Shown here: one piece after another, positions 45,863 to 55,944 of the stretch | Layout: every line of letters begins with the position of its first letter | Position numbering within the stretch: position 1 is the first letter of the stretch | Program-made: the position numbers and the translations under genes | Assembly (NCBI RefSeq): GCF_030389495.1 | Contig: NZ_CP127832.1 | Coordinates: 620,001-684,000 of the forward strand | Direction of reading: 5' to 3' | Source of the DNA: Ligilactobacillus cholophilus | GTDB taxonomy: Bacteria; Bacillota; Bacilli; Lactobacillales; Lactobacillaceae | DNA length: 64,000 bases | Notes under the pieces: model-generated | The model's database searches: none | What the model saw: the letters and a program-made list of their open reading frames with translations, nothing else | What the model was told of the DNA's origin: nothing

Positions 45863-47041
45863 TTATTTTTTGTATTCATTATCTTTTTGAACTTTTTCAA
45901 CATTTTGCTGGTGTTCTTCATATGTTTTCGAATAATAAATTTTACCCGTCTTCATATTTGCAACAAAATATAAGTATCCTTTATCTCGATCTTTAGGATT
46001 AAGAACTGCTTTTAAAGCAGAGATTGGTGGATTATTACATGGACCAGGTCCTAATCCATTATTCTTATAAAGATTATATGGTGAATCCACTTCTAAATCT
46101 TTATAAGAAATGTTTTGTTTATGTTTACCTAATGCATAGGTTACCGCAACGTCTGTTTGAAGTTTCATATTTTTTTGCAATCGATTTTCAAAAATTCCTG
46201 CGATAATATAACGGCTTTCTTGCGTTGTTCCTTCTCCTTCAACAATTGAAGCTAATGTCAATGCTTGTTGGACCGTCATATTTTCTTCTTTAATTTTTTT
46301 ATAATATGGCTTCAATTCTTGATTTTCTTTTTTTACCATATTTTCAACTAATTGCTCTAATGTTTCATGTTTATTTATACCATACGTTGCAGGATATAAA
46401 TATCCTTCAAGTTGATATTTTACATCTTTTGCACCTATTGCAGATGATAATAAATCTGGATATTTATCTTTTAATTTATTCAAAAAATCCTGATTTTTCA
46501 TTAAATTTAAAAAATCACTCTTTTTAAATTTTGTATTTTTTTGAATTTCATCACCAATTTGTTCTATTGTGACGCCTTCTCTAACTACAACTTTTCCAGA
46601 ATCAATAGGCGTACTTGAACCACCCTTCTGTAACGTTTTTGAAATCTGCATTAGAGACATTGAAGGTTTAAAATTATAATATCCGGCTTTAAATGCACCT
46701 AAGCGCTTTGATTTAACATAATAATTAAATACAAAACCGCTGCGTATAACATGTTTCTTTTGTAAAATATCACCAATCTCTTTATTAGTACTTCCAATTG
46801 GAATCTTAACTTCTATTGATTGATTTGAGTTAGGATCTAATGGCTTAAGTGATTTCTGTACAAATCTATATCCCAAAAAGCAAAAGAAAAGAAAAACAAC
46901 TATTAATAGTCCAACTGTCCAATGTATAATTTTTTGAGCAGCTGAATTTTTTGCAACATGAGAACTTTTGCAAGTTGAATTTGTACCTGATGGAGTTGAT
47001 GATACTTTTTTATTTTTTTTATTTTTTTTATTTTGAATCAA
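45863..47041 (-). CDS. mltG: Endolytic peptidoglycan transglycosylase MltG (YceG-like)
   Basis: 392 residues from a TTG at 47041 with GGAGGGG 7 nt upstream; an earlier in-frame TTG at 47059 sits before the ribosome site. Lys/Asn-rich cytoplasmic start (KKNKKNKK), Ser/Thr linker, one membrane helix (about 44-66), LysM-like region, then the YceG domain. ALTLASIVEGEGTTQESRYIIAGIFENRL contains the catalytic Glu, followed by LQTDVAVTYALGKHK and YNLYKNNGLGPGPCNNP. Cuts nascent glycan strands and fixes their length. The N-terminal basic region is longer than in many homologues. Confidence 0.92.
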   Translation of the reverse strand: MIQNKKNKKNKKVSSTPSGTNSTCKSSHVAKNSAAQKIIHWTVGLLIVVFLFFCFLGYRFVQKSLKPLDPNSNQSIEVKIPIGSTNKEIGDILQKKHVIRSGFVFNYYVKSKRLGAFKAGYYNFKPSMSLMQISKTLQKGGSSTPIDSGKVVVREGVTIEQIGDEIQKNTKFKKSDFLNLMKNQDFLNKLKDKYPDLLSSAIGAKDVKYQLEGYLYPATYGINKHETLEQLVENMVKKENQELKPYYKKIKEENMTVQQALTLASIVEGEGTTQESRYIIAGIFENRLQKNMKLQTDVAVTYALGKHKQNISYKDLEVDSPYNLYKNNGLGPGPCNNPPISALKAVLNPKDRDKGYLYFVANMKTGKIYYSKTYEEHQQNVEKVQKDNEYKK

Positions 47042-47149
47042 GAGTATTCCCCTCCCCAAGATTCGTTATTATTTTACTAAATCTCAATAAATATTTCATT
47101 ATAAAATTTAATTTAAAAGAAATATTTATAGAATATTAATATAGTAATT

Positions 47150-49570
47150 TTAACGCACCTTGATATTTAATTCTTCTTTTAATTTATCAGTAACTTTATT
47201 AAAAGCATCATTTACTTTTTCATCATTAAGTGTTCCAGAATTATCTGAATATACTAGTGTATATGCAAGAGATTTGAAACCATCGTCAATGTTCTTACCT
47301 TGATATAAATCAAATAATTTTACATCAACTAAGTATTGACCGCCATTTTTCTTAATTGTTTTTACAATTTGTTCATTTGTGATGTTATTTGGTACTAGTA
47401 ATGCCATATCACGTTTTATTTCAGGATATTTAGAAATTGGAATATAAATTTCATTATCTTTTGGTAATTCAATTATTTTTTGTAAATCCAATTCAAATAT
47501 ATAAGTTGTTTTAATTTTTAATTCTTTTAATAAGTTTGGATGAACTTCACCAATCAATCCAATAAATTCATTATTAATAAATATTTTTGCTGTACGTCCT
47601 GGATGCATTTCTTCAAATTCATCTGTTGCAATGTATGAAATATTTTGAGTAATTCCTAATGAATTTAATAAATGTTGCACAATCCCTTTTACAAGATAAA
47701 AATCAACAACTTTTTTATCATCATGCCAAGTTGCTTCGTGGAATAATCCGCTTAATGCACCTGCAATATATTCAATATCTTCAGGTCGTTCTTGATCTTT
47801 ATTGCGTATAAATACCCTTCCTTGTTCATAAAGTGCTACATTATTCACTTTTCGAGCTTGATTATATGCAACATCATCTAATAATCCGCTAATTAGATTC
47901 ATTCTCAAAGTCGTATGATCTGAACTCATTGGGAAATCTAATTGTGTAGTTTCGGATTCAGCTAACATAAATCGTTTTGCCTTTGTTTCAGTTGTTAATC
48001 CATATGAAATTGCTTGAGTTAATCCTGAACTTTCTAATAACTTTCTAGCTGACCTAATAATTTTTTGAGATTTAGTATAATGTCCTTCTGTTAATGGCAT
48101 TATAGGTAATATAGTAGGTATATTGTCATATCCATAAATCCGAGCTACTTCTTCTATCAAATCTGCTGGAATTTGAATATCCCATCTTCTAGATGGAACA
48201 TTGACAATTAGCGTTCCTAGTTCATCTTTTGATGTTTTAAAACCTAAACGTTCAAAAATATCAATAATTTCTTCATCACATAATGATGTACCTAAAACTT
48301 TATTAATTCGTTCTGATGTAATTTCAATATTTACATTTTTTTCCTGTTCTTGATTTATTTCTAACGTATCAGAAATAATATCCCCTTCACATAAATCTGA
48401 AACTAACATAACGGCATAATCAATTGCTTCTTGAATTGTTTGAATGTTAATACCACGTTCAAATCTTTGTGAAGACTCTGAATGTATATTTTCACGACGA
48501 GCAGTTTTTCTTACAAGTGATGGATTATATTTTGCAGCACATAAAACAACATTTTGAGTCATTTCAGTTACACTAGTTTCTTGTCCACCAATGATACCAG
48601 CTAAAGAAATTGGTTCATCATTAACTGTAACAACTACATCTGATTCTTTAAGCTCTATTTTATCTTCATTTATAGTTGTTAATTTTTCTCCATTTGAAGC
48701 ATATCTAATTTTGATTTCTTTATCTTTTAATTTATCAAAATCATAAGCTTCAATTGGTTGACCATAATCCATTAAAACATAATTAGTAACATCAACAACA
48801 TTATTTACTGGTTTAATTCCAGCATTCCAGAGACGTCTTTGTAGCCATAATGGACTTGGCTTAACTTTAACGTTTTTTACCATTCTAACTTTATATGGTG
48901 ATACCAAATCATTTGATGTAGCATCTAAAGTTAAATAATCTTCAATGTGTAAGTCAGCATCTTCTTGTACTTGTGGAGTTGGAAACTTTACATTACGGTT
49001 GTAAATTGCAGCAACTTCATAAGCTACTCCACGCATACTTAACATATCTCCTCTATTTGGAGTTATATCAATATCAATAACATCTTCATTCATCCCTAAA
49101 TAATCAAAGATTGAATCACCCGGAATTGCAGTCTCTGGTAAAACATAAATTCCATCAGAAAATTCTTCTGGAACAATTTTATCTGGAAAACCAATTTCTT
49201 GTAATCCACAAATCATTCCCATTGAAATTTCGCCACGCATCTTTCCCTTTTTAATTTTCACGTGTCCAGCAATCCATGAATTAGGTAAAGCTACAATTAC
49301 ATTTTGCCCCTTTTTAACATTTGGAGCACCACAAACTATTTGATAAGGTTCTTCTTCTCCAACGTCAACTTGACAAATATGAAGATGATCAGAATTAGGA
49401 TGAGGAACACATTCTAAAATGTGACCAACAACAATTTTCTTTTGCCCATCTTCACGTCGACTAACATCATCAACTTCAACCGCAGTTCTTTCAATTTTTT
49501 CGCCTAAGTCTACTGGTTTAATATCATCAACTTTTACATATTCATTAAGCCATTTTGTTGAAACTTTCAC
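47150..49570 (-). CDS. pheT: Phenylalanyl-tRNA synthetase beta subunit
   Basis: 806 residues. N-terminal EMAP/tRNA-binding OB domain (KIVVGHILECVPHPNSDHLHICQVDVGEE), B3/B4 editing region, B5 (IDITPNRGDMLSMRGVAYEVAA), and the C-terminal FDX-like anticodon domain (PISKYPEIKRDMALLVP). Forms the alpha2-beta2 enzyme with PheS. Starts 13 nt after pheS. Confidence 0.97.
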   Translation of the reverse strand: MKVSTKWLNEYVKVDDIKPVDLGEKIERTAVEVDDVSRREDGQKKIVVGHILECVPHPNSDHLHICQVDVGEEEPYQIVCGAPNVKKGQNVIVALPNSWIAGHVKIKKGKMRGEISMGMICGLQEIGFPDKIVPEEFSDGIYVLPETAIPGDSIFDYLGMNEDVIDIDITPNRGDMLSMRGVAYEVAAIYNRNVKFPTPQVQEDADLHIEDYLTLDATSNDLVSPYKVRMVKNVKVKPSPLWLQRRLWNAGIKPVNNVVDVTNYVLMDYGQPIEAYDFDKLKDKEIKIRYASNGEKLTTINEDKIELKESDVVVTVNDEPISLAGIIGGQETSVTEMTQNVVLCAAKYNPSLVRKTARRENIHSESSQRFERGINIQTIQEAIDYAVMLVSDLCEGDIISDTLEINQEQEKNVNIEITSERINKVLGTSLCDEEIIDIFERLGFKTSKDELGTLIVNVPSRRWDIQIPADLIEEVARIYGYDNIPTILPIMPLTEGHYTKSQKIIRSARKLLESSGLTQAISYGLTTETKAKRFMLAESETTQLDFPMSSDHTTLRMNLISGLLDDVAYNQARKVNNVALYEQGRVFIRNKDQERPEDIEYIAGALSGLFHEATWHDDKKVVDFYLVKGIVQHLLNSLGITQNISYIATDEFEEMHPGRTAKIFINNEFIGLIGEVHPNLLKELKIKTTYIFELDLQKIIELPKDNEIYIPISKYPEIKRDMALLVPNNITNEQIVKTIKKNGGQYLVDVKLFDLYQGKNIDDGFKSLAYTLVYSDNSGTLNDEKVNDAFNKVTDKLKEELNIKVR

Positions 49571-49582
49571 TATAATTACCTC

Positions 49583-50629
49583 CTATCCCTTTTGAGAGAA
49601 TTGATTTAAGAATCTTAAATCATTTAAATAAAATTCACGAATATCATCTACACCATATTTAAGCATTGCAAAACGGTCTGGCCCTAATCCAAAAGCAAAT
49701 CCTCCATATACATCCGGATCAACTCCAGCCATTTGTAATACATTTGGATGAACCATTCCTGCACCTAATACTTCAATCCATCCACTTTGCTTACATACTT
49801 GGCAACCTTTGCCACCACACTTAAAACATGAAACATCTACTTCAGCTGATGGTTCTGTAAATGGAAAATAACTTGGACGCAAACGGATGTCACGATCTTC
49901 ACCAAAAATTGTTTTAGCAACTAATTCTAGAGTACCTTTTAAATCAGCCATAGAAATATTTTCACCAACTACTAAACCTTCTACTTGATGAAATTGATGT
50001 GAATGAGTTGCATCATCTGTATCACGACGATAAACTTTTCCTGGAGAAATCATTTTAAGTGGTCCCTTTGAAAAATCATGTTTTTCTAATGTACGTGCCT
50101 GAACAGGTGATGTCTGCGTTCTCATTAATGTTTTATCTGTAATGTAAAATGTATCTTGCATATCTCTTGCTGGATGATCAGGCGGCAAGTTTAGCATTTC
50201 AAAATTATAGTGATCTTCTTCAACTTCTGGTCCCTCAATTATTTGAAAACCTAATCCCAAAAATAGTTTTTCAATTTCATCAATAATTTGAGCTAAAACA
50301 TGAGCTTGTCCTTCTTTGACTGGTACACCAGGAAGTGTAACATCAATTTTTTCTTTTTCTAATTTCTTGGCAATCTTTTCAGCTTCTATTTCATTTTGAC
50401 GAGTTACAATTGCATTGCTAAGTTCATCACGAATTTTATTTGCTAATGCACCTACTTTAGGACGTTCTTCTTTATCTAATTCACGCATTCCGCGTAATAC
50501 TTCAGTAATAGATCCCTTTTTCCCTAAAAGTTTAACCCGAATGTCATTAATCATTTCTGAGTTTTCTGCACTTTGAATATCTTTTAATCCCTGATCTCGT
50601 AATTCAGTTAGTCGTGTTTGTAAACTCAT
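49583..50629 (-). CDS. pheS: Phenylalanyl-tRNA synthetase alpha subunit
   Basis: 348 residues, class II catalytic subunit. Coiled-coil start, then the catalytic core: [49 protein letters not shown] (motif 2), [16 protein letters not shown] (motif 3), plus a cysteine-rich stretch ([17 protein letters not shown]). Controlled by the T-box leader at 50655-50900. AAGGGAATGAAATAAATG context: GGGA about 8 nt before the ATG. Confidence 0.97.
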   Translation of the reverse strand: MSLQTRLTELRDQGLKDIQSAENSEMINDIRVKLLGKKGSITEVLRGMRELDKEERPKVGALANKIRDELSNAIVTRQNEIEAEKIAKKLEKEKIDVTLPGVPVKEGQAHVLAQIIDEIEKLFLGLGFQIIEGPEVEEDHYNFEMLNLPPDHPARDMQDTFYITDKTLMRTQTSPVQARTLEKHDFSKGPLKMISPGKVYRRDTDDATHSHQFHQVEGLVVGENISMADLKGTLELVAKTIFGEDRDIRLRPSYFPFTEPSAEVDVSCFKCGGKGCQVCKQSGWIEVLGAGMVHPNVLQMAGVDPDVYGGFAFGLGPDRFAMLKYGVDDIREFYLNDLRFLNQFSQKG

Positions 50630-50654
50630 TTATTTCATTCCCTTCACATTAATT

Positions 50655-50900
50655 AATTGCGTAAAAAAAGACCTCAATCCCAAAAGGGACGAGGTCTTCG
50701 CGGTACCACCCTTATTTTGTTTATAATTACATAAACAACACTTAATTAGATAACGGCCTAATACCGGATTACTTTCGATAATTTCCCAGTAATCACTCAG
50801 GAAGTGAATTCAGTCAATATCAACTAAGCCCTTTTCACTATCAGGCTCTCACTAAAAGTTAATTTCTGACTTACTATTTTCCGTCTACGCTTTTCCTAAT
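50655..50900 (-). promoter_or_regulatory. T-box riboswitch leader of pheS-pheT
   Basis: Stem I has TGAGAGCCTGATAGTGAAAA-like conserved segments and the specifier TGAATTCAC: TTC (Phe, 50808-50806) followed by a purine. T-box AGGGTGGTACCGCG lies at 50712-50699; its UGGU pairs with the A73 discriminator of tRNA-Phe. Terminator AAGACCTC.. / ..GAGGTCTT spans 50697-50663 with a T run. Confidence 0.94.
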
Positions 50901-50905
50901 ATAGA

Positions 50906-50934
50906 ATTTTAACTTTTTAAACAACAAACGTCAA
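50906..50934 (-). promoter_or_regulatory. pheS-pheT promoter
   Basis: TTGACG at 50934-50929, 17-nt spacer, TAAAAT at 50911-50906. The -35 begins only 7 nt after the HxlR stop, and no terminator separates the two. Confidence 0.85.
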
Positions 50935-50940
50935 GTTTAT

Positions 50941-51282
50941 TTATGATTTTGCATTATCTGCATTGCACCATTTATCTGCCCACAAATGAATAGCTTCCAT
51001 CACAATTTTCAAGTCTTTACCTCGTTCAGTCAATTGGTACATATTGTGACAAGAATCAAAAGCTATTTTTTTTACTATATTTTCATTTTCTAATTCTTTT
51101 AAACGTTCTACTAAAACTCTATCACTACATTTAGAAACTTTTAATGCAATATCTTTAAATCGTTGAGGTCCTTCTTTAAGCAAAACTTCAATAATTAAGC
51201 CATTCCACTTTCGTCCTAAAATGCTAAAAGTTTTACTAAATTTAGGACATATTTTAAATTCTTCATTACTGATATTTGTCAT
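50941..51282 (-). CDS. HxlR-family transcriptional regulator
   Basis: 113 residues from the ATG at 51282 with AAAGGGTGA upstream; a frame from 51309 has no ribosome site. Winged-helix core: KICPKFSKTFSILGRKWNGLIIEVLLKEGPQRFKDIA and then the recognition helix KVSKCSDRVLVERLKELENENIV, ending in a wing (YQLTERGKDL). MarR/HxlR type regulators often respond to redox or quinone stress; C11, C47, C81 and C105-range cysteines are present but a sensor pair cannot be assigned. Lies between the HD protein and pheS. Confidence 0.85.
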   Translation of the reverse strand: MTNISNEEFKICPKFSKTFSILGRKWNGLIIEVLLKEGPQRFKDIALKVSKCSDRVLVERLKELENENIVKKIAFDSCHNMYQLTERGKDLKIVMEAIHLWADKWCNADNAKS

Positions 51283-51307
51283 GCTAAAATCACCCTTTAC
51301 ACAAAAC

Positions 51308-51332
51308 AAGACTGTGATTAAATCGCAGTCTT
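51308..51332 (-). terminator. Terminator of the HD-domain gene
   Basis: AAGACTG-T-GAT / ATC-G-CAGTCTT hairpin with one G-T pair, 22 nt past the stop of the 51355 gene. The T run is short. Confidence 0.65.
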
Positions 51333-51354
51333 AAATTAAGATAATTAAATTATT

Positions 51355-51843
51355 TTATTCATGAACATGCATTACTTTTTCTGCCCGATCAAGCAGATGA
51401 TGACTATACTCTTCAACCGCCGAAATTTTATCAACTACTGTTACGATATAACCCTCTGGATATTTAGGAGGAACAATTGTTGCTCCCCACATATGCTTGA
51501 TAATGATGTCTTTTTCTTTAGGGCTCAAAGTCGTTATCTTCTCTGCATTTCTTACAGCAACTCTTGGATGAATCCATGCATGAGTTCCTAAATCAAACTT
51601 TGTATCTCGCCAGTCATAATAAAACAGATCATGCAAAAGTCCAGCTCTTGCAACTGCACGTGCATCAAGATGTAATTTTTTAGCAATCTTATATGAAGTA
51701 TAGGATACATTAATTACATGATCTAATCTGCTTTCATAATGATGCTGCTGATATTCAGACAACTTTTGAACTTCTGGCTTTAATAGTAAATTTCCCACAT
51801 AACTCATGTATTCACAATCATTACGCCATTCATTTTCTTTCAT
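51355..51843 (-). CDS. HD-domain hydrolase
   Basis: 162 residues. HYESRLDHVINVSYTSYKIA (first His), ARAGLLHDLFYYDW (HD pair), HAWIHPRVAVRNA and IIKHMWGATIVPPKYPEGYIVTVVDKISAVEE (terminal Asp) form the HD phosphohydrolase metal centre. Substrate unknown; the family includes small phosphohydrolases. Stands alone, with its own terminator. Confidence 0.85.
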   Translation of the reverse strand: MKENEWRNDCEYMSYVGNLLLKPEVQKLSEYQQHHYESRLDHVINVSYTSYKIAKKLHLDARAVARAGLLHDLFYYDWRDTKFDLGTHAWIHPRVAVRNAEKITTLSPKEKDIIIKHMWGATIVPPKYPEGYIVTVVDKISAVEEYSHHLLDRAEKVMHVHE

Positions 51844-51940
51844 ATAAGCCTCACTGTCTTTTATTAAATTTCTTTCTAGCGTTTATAATATAGAGCTTTA
51901 CATCAAAAATCAAGTAATTCTATCATAAAAAATAATTAAA

Positions 51941-52708
51941 TTAATTTTTTAATTGGAACATTAAAATTCCAGCTGCTACTGCAACATTTAATGATTCTGC
52001 CTTACCAACAATTGGAATATATAAATTCAATGATGTCTTTGAAAGTAAATCTTTTTGCATTCCGTTGCCTTCATTTCCCATGATTAACGCAAAATCAGAA
52101 TGTTTTCCTACTTCATTATATGGACGAGCTTTAGGATTTAGTTCTGTTCCAAATACTGGTTTTTTTTGTTCTTTAAATGCATCAATCCATGGATCTAATG
52201 GAGCTGAAACCATTTTTAAATGAAATTGACTTCCCTGCATTGAACGTACAATCTTTGAATTATATATATCAGTTGTTCCATTCCCAAAAACAATACCAGT
52301 AAATCCGGCAGCATCTGCAGTTCTAACCATTGTTCCAATGTTTCCAGGATCCTGAACATTATCCATAAATAACCATGCTCCAGTAGCATTTTCAGGTTGA
52401 ACATCCTGCTGCATTTCAATACGAACCACCGCAAAAATTCCTTGAGGATGCTTTGTGTCACTTAAATGCTTAACTACATTATCAGTTATTTGAATCATAT
52501 CAGTGCCCTCTGGAACTGTTATCTCTTGCATATGTTTAAAATTAGGATCAACCATAATTGTTTCAATTGAAGCATTTGTTCGAATTGCCTCTTTAACTAA
52601 ATGCCAGCCATCTAATAAATATTTTCCTTGCTTTAATCGGCCCTTTTTGGTATTTAGTTTCGTCCACGCTTTAACCTGTGAATTATTGACAGAAGTAATA
52701 ACTTTCAC
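51941..52708 (-). CDS. TrmH-family RNA 2'-O-methyltransferase
   Basis: 255 residues from a GTG at 52708 with GAGGGGA about 10 nt upstream. N-terminal substrate-binding region (VNNSQVKAWTKLNTKKGRLKQGKYLLDG), then the SpoU core: FMDNVQDPGNIGTMVRTADAAGF, IMGNEGNGMQKDL, and LYIPIVGKAESLNVAVAAGIL. Of the rRNA/tRNA methylase group found upstream of pheS in Bacillus. The modified nucleotide is not certain. Separated from pheS by the HD and HxlR genes here. Confidence 0.9.
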   Translation of the reverse strand: MKVITSVNNSQVKAWTKLNTKKGRLKQGKYLLDGWHLVKEAIRTNASIETIMVDPNFKHMQEITVPEGTDMIQITDNVVKHLSDTKHPQGIFAVVRIEMQQDVQPENATGAWLFMDNVQDPGNIGTMVRTADAAGFTGIVFGNGTTDIYNSKIVRSMQGSQFHLKMVSAPLDPWIDAFKEQKKPVFGTELNPKARPYNEVGKHSDFALIMGNEGNGMQKDLLSKTSLNLYIPIVGKAESLNVAVAAGILMFQLKN

Positions 52709-52807
52709 TTTATGAAAATCCCCTCAATTATAAATTTCTGATTTTAATTATACTATATTGGCAAAATAAAAAGTATCATTATTTAAATTATTTTTTACTC
52801 AATATAA

Positions 52808-53731
52808 TTATTTAACCATAATACCAAGTTGTTTATAAAAATTAAAAACTGTATTTTGATATGTATTCCAATCAGTTAATAAACTTATATCATGAGGAGC
52901 ATCAGGAATTATCAATAATTGTTTATTCTTTGAATTACATTTTTGAAAATTTTCTTTTGCCATCTCACATGGAACATAATGATCACTACCTCCATGGATA
53001 AACAATATTGGCTTATTCGTATGCATAACTGAATCAGATGCTGTTGCTTCTTCAAGATTAAAATGTCCTAAAAGTTTAGCTGCAAATTTTACAAAAGTAT
53101 AGATAAAGTTTGCTGGCAAGTACATTGATTTAATAACCTTTATTATTATCTCTTTAGGTGAAGTATAGGCACTATCTGCAATTATAGCTACTACGTTACT
53201 TGGCAAGTCCAAATTAGAAGCCATTAGTACTGTTGCACCCCCTAATGAACCGCCAATCAATATAATTTTCATTTTAGTTCCAAAGCGTTGATTTATATAA
53301 TTTACCCATGATAAAACATCAAATCTTTCTTTTATTCCAAATGAAATCACAGTCCCATCACTTTTTCCAGTTGCACGTTGATCTACTATCAATATATTAT
53401 GACCTGCTTTTCGTGCTAATTGAAAAATTCCACCTGCATCATGTACCCCAGTTGTTCGATATCCATTAAAAGCAATTTCTATTGGAGCGTTTTCATCTCT
53501 CATATATAATCTTCCTCGCAATGTTAATCCATCTACTGATACAGTAGAAACTGCTTCAAACGGCTCTTGATTTAATTTATCAATTAAACTAATCATCTCA
53601 TTATAATAAGGTTTATACTGATTAGTATTTGGCACATCATGTATATCATCAATTCTATTTGGCTTTGCATAAAAAGCAGTATTAAAACAATAAATTGTTA
53701 ATATTGAAATAAGTAAAATTGCTAATAACAT
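52808..53731 (-). CDS. Alpha/beta hydrolase with N-terminal membrane anchor
   Basis: 307 residues. A single hydrophobic helix at about 2-17 then a globular serine-hydrolase domain: DQRATGKSDG, nucleophile elbow GGSLGGA (GxSxG), ADSAYTSPKE, acid GGSDHYVP and histidine APHDIS. Resembles exported esterase/lipase-like or BAAT/dienelactone-type hydrolases of lactobacilli. Substrate unknown. GAAGGTGAAG before the ATG is a moderate ribosome site. Confidence 0.85.
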   Translation of the reverse strand: MLLAILLISILTIYCFNTAFYAKPNRIDDIHDVPNTNQYKPYYNEMISLIDKLNQEPFEAVSTVSVDGLTLRGRLYMRDENAPIEIAFNGYRTTGVHDAGGIFQLARKAGHNILIVDQRATGKSDGTVISFGIKERFDVLSWVNYINQRFGTKMKIILIGGSLGGATVLMASNLDLPSNVVAIIADSAYTSPKEIIIKVIKSMYLPANFIYTFVKFAAKLLGHFNLEEATASDSVMHTNKPILFIHGGSDHYVPCEMAKENFQKCNSKNKQLLIIPDAPHDISLLTDWNTYQNTVFNFYKQLGIMVK

Positions 53732-53811
53732 ATCTTCACCTTCAAAATATTATATACATTAGACTTATCATAAATAATATAATGAATGTCAAAGAAAAAC
53801 AAAAAATAAAT

Positions 53812-53834
53812 AAGCACTGACAACGTCAGTGCTT
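53812..53834 (-). terminator. Terminator of ppaC
   Basis: AAGCACTGAC / GTCAGTGCTT perfect 10-bp stem with a 3-nt loop, 13 nt after the ppaC stop. The T run is short and mixed. Confidence 0.78.
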
Positions 53835-53846
53835 AAAATAAATAAA

Positions 53847-54773
53847 TTACTTCTTAAATGCTTCTTCTAATGGAGGCACAATTTGTTTCTTTCTTGAAAC
53901 AACACCTGGTAAGTCCATTTTGTTATCTTCAAGTTTTTTACCAAATGCATCTTCAACAACATCTTGTGGTTCACCAATTACCAATAAACGAGTATCAGAA
54001 TTAAGAATATTTGTAACCATTAAAATGAATAGATCATAACCATTTTCTTTGTTTTGCTTTTCAATCGCTGCACGTAATCCATCTTCACGATCGAAAACTT
54101 CCTTCAAATCAACTGTATTAATTTGATCTACACGTACAGTTGTTCCATTCATATCAAATGATTTTGCATCTTGTGAAATTAATACATCATCAGATTTGCT
54201 AGATAAGTTAGTTCCAGCTTTTAACATTTCTAATCCATATTTTTCATAATCAACGTCAGCAATTTCTGCTAATTCTTTAACTGCAGCACGGTCTTCATCT
54301 GTAGTTGTTGGTGACTTTAATAATAAAGTATCTGAAATAATTGCTGACAACATCATCCCTGCAATATTTTTAGGAACATCAATATTGTGTTCTTTATATT
54401 CTTTTAAAATAATTGTACTACTGCATCCAAGTGGTTCTGCATGATAGTATAAAGGTGCTGCTGTTTCAAAGTTTGCAATTCTATGGTGATCAACAACGTG
54501 TGTAACTTGAACCTTATCAATATCATCAACACTTTGTTGTTTTTCGTTATGATCAACTAACATAACAGCTTCTACCTCATTTGATGCTGTTTTAATAACA
54601 CGAGGAGAAGGTTCATTAAAGTAATCTAAAACAAACTTTGTTTCTTCATTAGGTTCACCCAACGCAACTGCTTCTGTATCAGCACCTAATTTATTTTGTA
54701 AATATGAATATTCTTTTGCTGCAACAATTGCATCTGTATCAGGATTTTTATGACCAAAGATTAATTCTTTCAT
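53847..54773 (-). CDS. ppaC: Manganese-dependent inorganic pyrophosphatase (DHH family)
   Basis: 308 residues. Hydrolyses pyrophosphate to drive biosynthesis. [17 protein letters not shown] (metal His/Asp), [13 protein letters not shown] and [10 protein letters not shown] (DHH), then the C-terminal DHHA2 domain including [16 protein letters not shown] (RKK substrate motif). Typical Firmicutes PpaC. AGGAG before the ATG. Confidence 0.96.
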   Translation of the reverse strand: MKELIFGHKNPDTDAIVAAKEYSYLQNKLGADTEAVALGEPNEETKFVLDYFNEPSPRVIKTASNEVEAVMLVDHNEKQQSVDDIDKVQVTHVVDHHRIANFETAAPLYYHAEPLGCSSTIILKEYKEHNIDVPKNIAGMMLSAIISDTLLLKSPTTTDEDRAAVKELAEIADVDYEKYGLEMLKAGTNLSSKSDDVLISQDAKSFDMNGTTVRVDQINTVDLKEVFDREDGLRAAIEKQNKENGYDLFILMVTNILNSDTRLLVIGEPQDVVEDAFGKKLEDNKMDLPGVVSRKKQIVPPLEEAFKK

Positions 54774-54811
54774 TAATAACTCTCCTTTATAAAATTTATC
54801 TAATTAAAAGA

Positions 54812-55777
54812 TTATGCCTTTTCACTAAGCTCTGTCAAGCGTGAAACGTAATCTTTTTTTGCTAAATAGTTATCAAATTCATTTAATAAATTTTCGATAC
54901 GTGGAATTTTTTCTTTTCCTTTTCGATATACAAATGAAAGTTCAAATTGAATTTTGGGATCAAATGAAGCTGTATGCATTTTTTTAATGCCATTATTATT
55001 TGCTTGAACATATGAAGCAGGTAAAGCAGTACTTACACCTACTTCACTTGCAAATCGGTAAATCGAATCCGATTTAGTAAAATGAGCAACTTCATTAGGA
55101 GAATCTATCATTTGTTTCTTATAAAATTCATTTATTATATTACTCAAGTAATAATCTTTAGGGTATGTAACCCAGTCATCTTTAAGTGTTTTCTTTAGTG
55201 AAATTTTAACTGATTTTTTTAAATTATCATTATGATGTAGATATTTTAACTCATCACTTATAATTTTCTTACTTTCATATGGCTTCCAATTCTTAATACT
55301 TGAATCAGGTAAATACATTATTCCTAAATCAATTCGATTATCTTCTAATTTTTGCCAAAGTTCTTTTCTCGTTAAAACATGAAATGAAATATTAACCTCT
55401 GAATGTTTTTGATAATATTTAACTGCAAAATCAGTGAAAACGTCATTTTCAATTGATGAAAGCACTCCTATGTCAATAGATCCCTGGTTCATTTCAGTTG
55501 AACGTTGAATTTGATCTGTAGCGCTACTTACAGTCTCATAAATTTGATGCGTTGCATCAAGCAAAGTATATCCTGCATCAGATAAATGTAACTTTTTCCC
55601 TACATTATAAAATAATGGTGCACCTACACTATGCTCTAACTTTTTTATTTGTTGTGTAAGTGCTGGTTGGGAAATCCCTAAGATTTGAGCAGCTTGCGTA
55701 TAATTCATTGTTTCTGTAAGTTGCAAAAAATAATCAAGGGCTTTAGAAGGTAAAAAACTTCCTTTTGTATTCTTCAT
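54812..55777 (-). CDS. LysR-family transcriptional regulator
   Basis: 321 residues from the ATG at 55777 (AAAGGAATTCGAAT spacing 8); the frame from 55834 overlaps the upstream gene region without a ribosome site. N-terminal wHTH (ALDYFLQLTETMNYTQAAQILGISQPALTQQIKKLEHSVGAPLFYNVGKK) and a LysR substrate domain (IDIGVLSSIENDVF ... IDLGIMYLPDS). Effector and target are unknown. Precedes ppaC; not divergent from a target gene, so an autogenous site cannot be pinned down. Confidence 0.9.
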   Translation of the reverse strand: MKNTKGSFLPSKALDYFLQLTETMNYTQAAQILGISQPALTQQIKKLEHSVGAPLFYNVGKKLHLSDAGYTLLDATHQIYETVSSATDQIQRSTEMNQGSIDIGVLSSIENDVFTDFAVKYYQKHSEVNISFHVLTRKELWQKLEDNRIDLGIMYLPDSSIKNWKPYESKKIISDELKYLHHNDNLKKSVKISLKKTLKDDWVTYPKDYYLSNIINEFYKKQMIDSPNEVAHFTKSDSIYRFASEVGVSTALPASYVQANNNGIKKMHTASFDPKIQFELSFVYRKGKEKIPRIENLLNEFDNYLAKKDYVSRLTELSEKA

Positions 55778-55904
55778 ATTCGAATTCCTTTCAATAAGTT
55801 TATTAACTTTTATACCGGACGTATTTGCATACATATTCTTTTATAACATACTGACAGTTATAAATACATATATAATTCTAAAAATTTTAATTAATAAAAC
55901 AAAA

Positions 55905-55944
55905 AAATAGAAGATCTTAGCATAAAGCTAAGTTTCCCCTATTT
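55905..55944 (-). terminator. Weak terminator after the LCP gene
   Basis: Outer stem AAATAG / CTATTT and inner stem CTTAGC / GCTAAG separated by an internal loop; the outer right arm meets the LCP stop. Modest quality. Confidence 0.5.
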
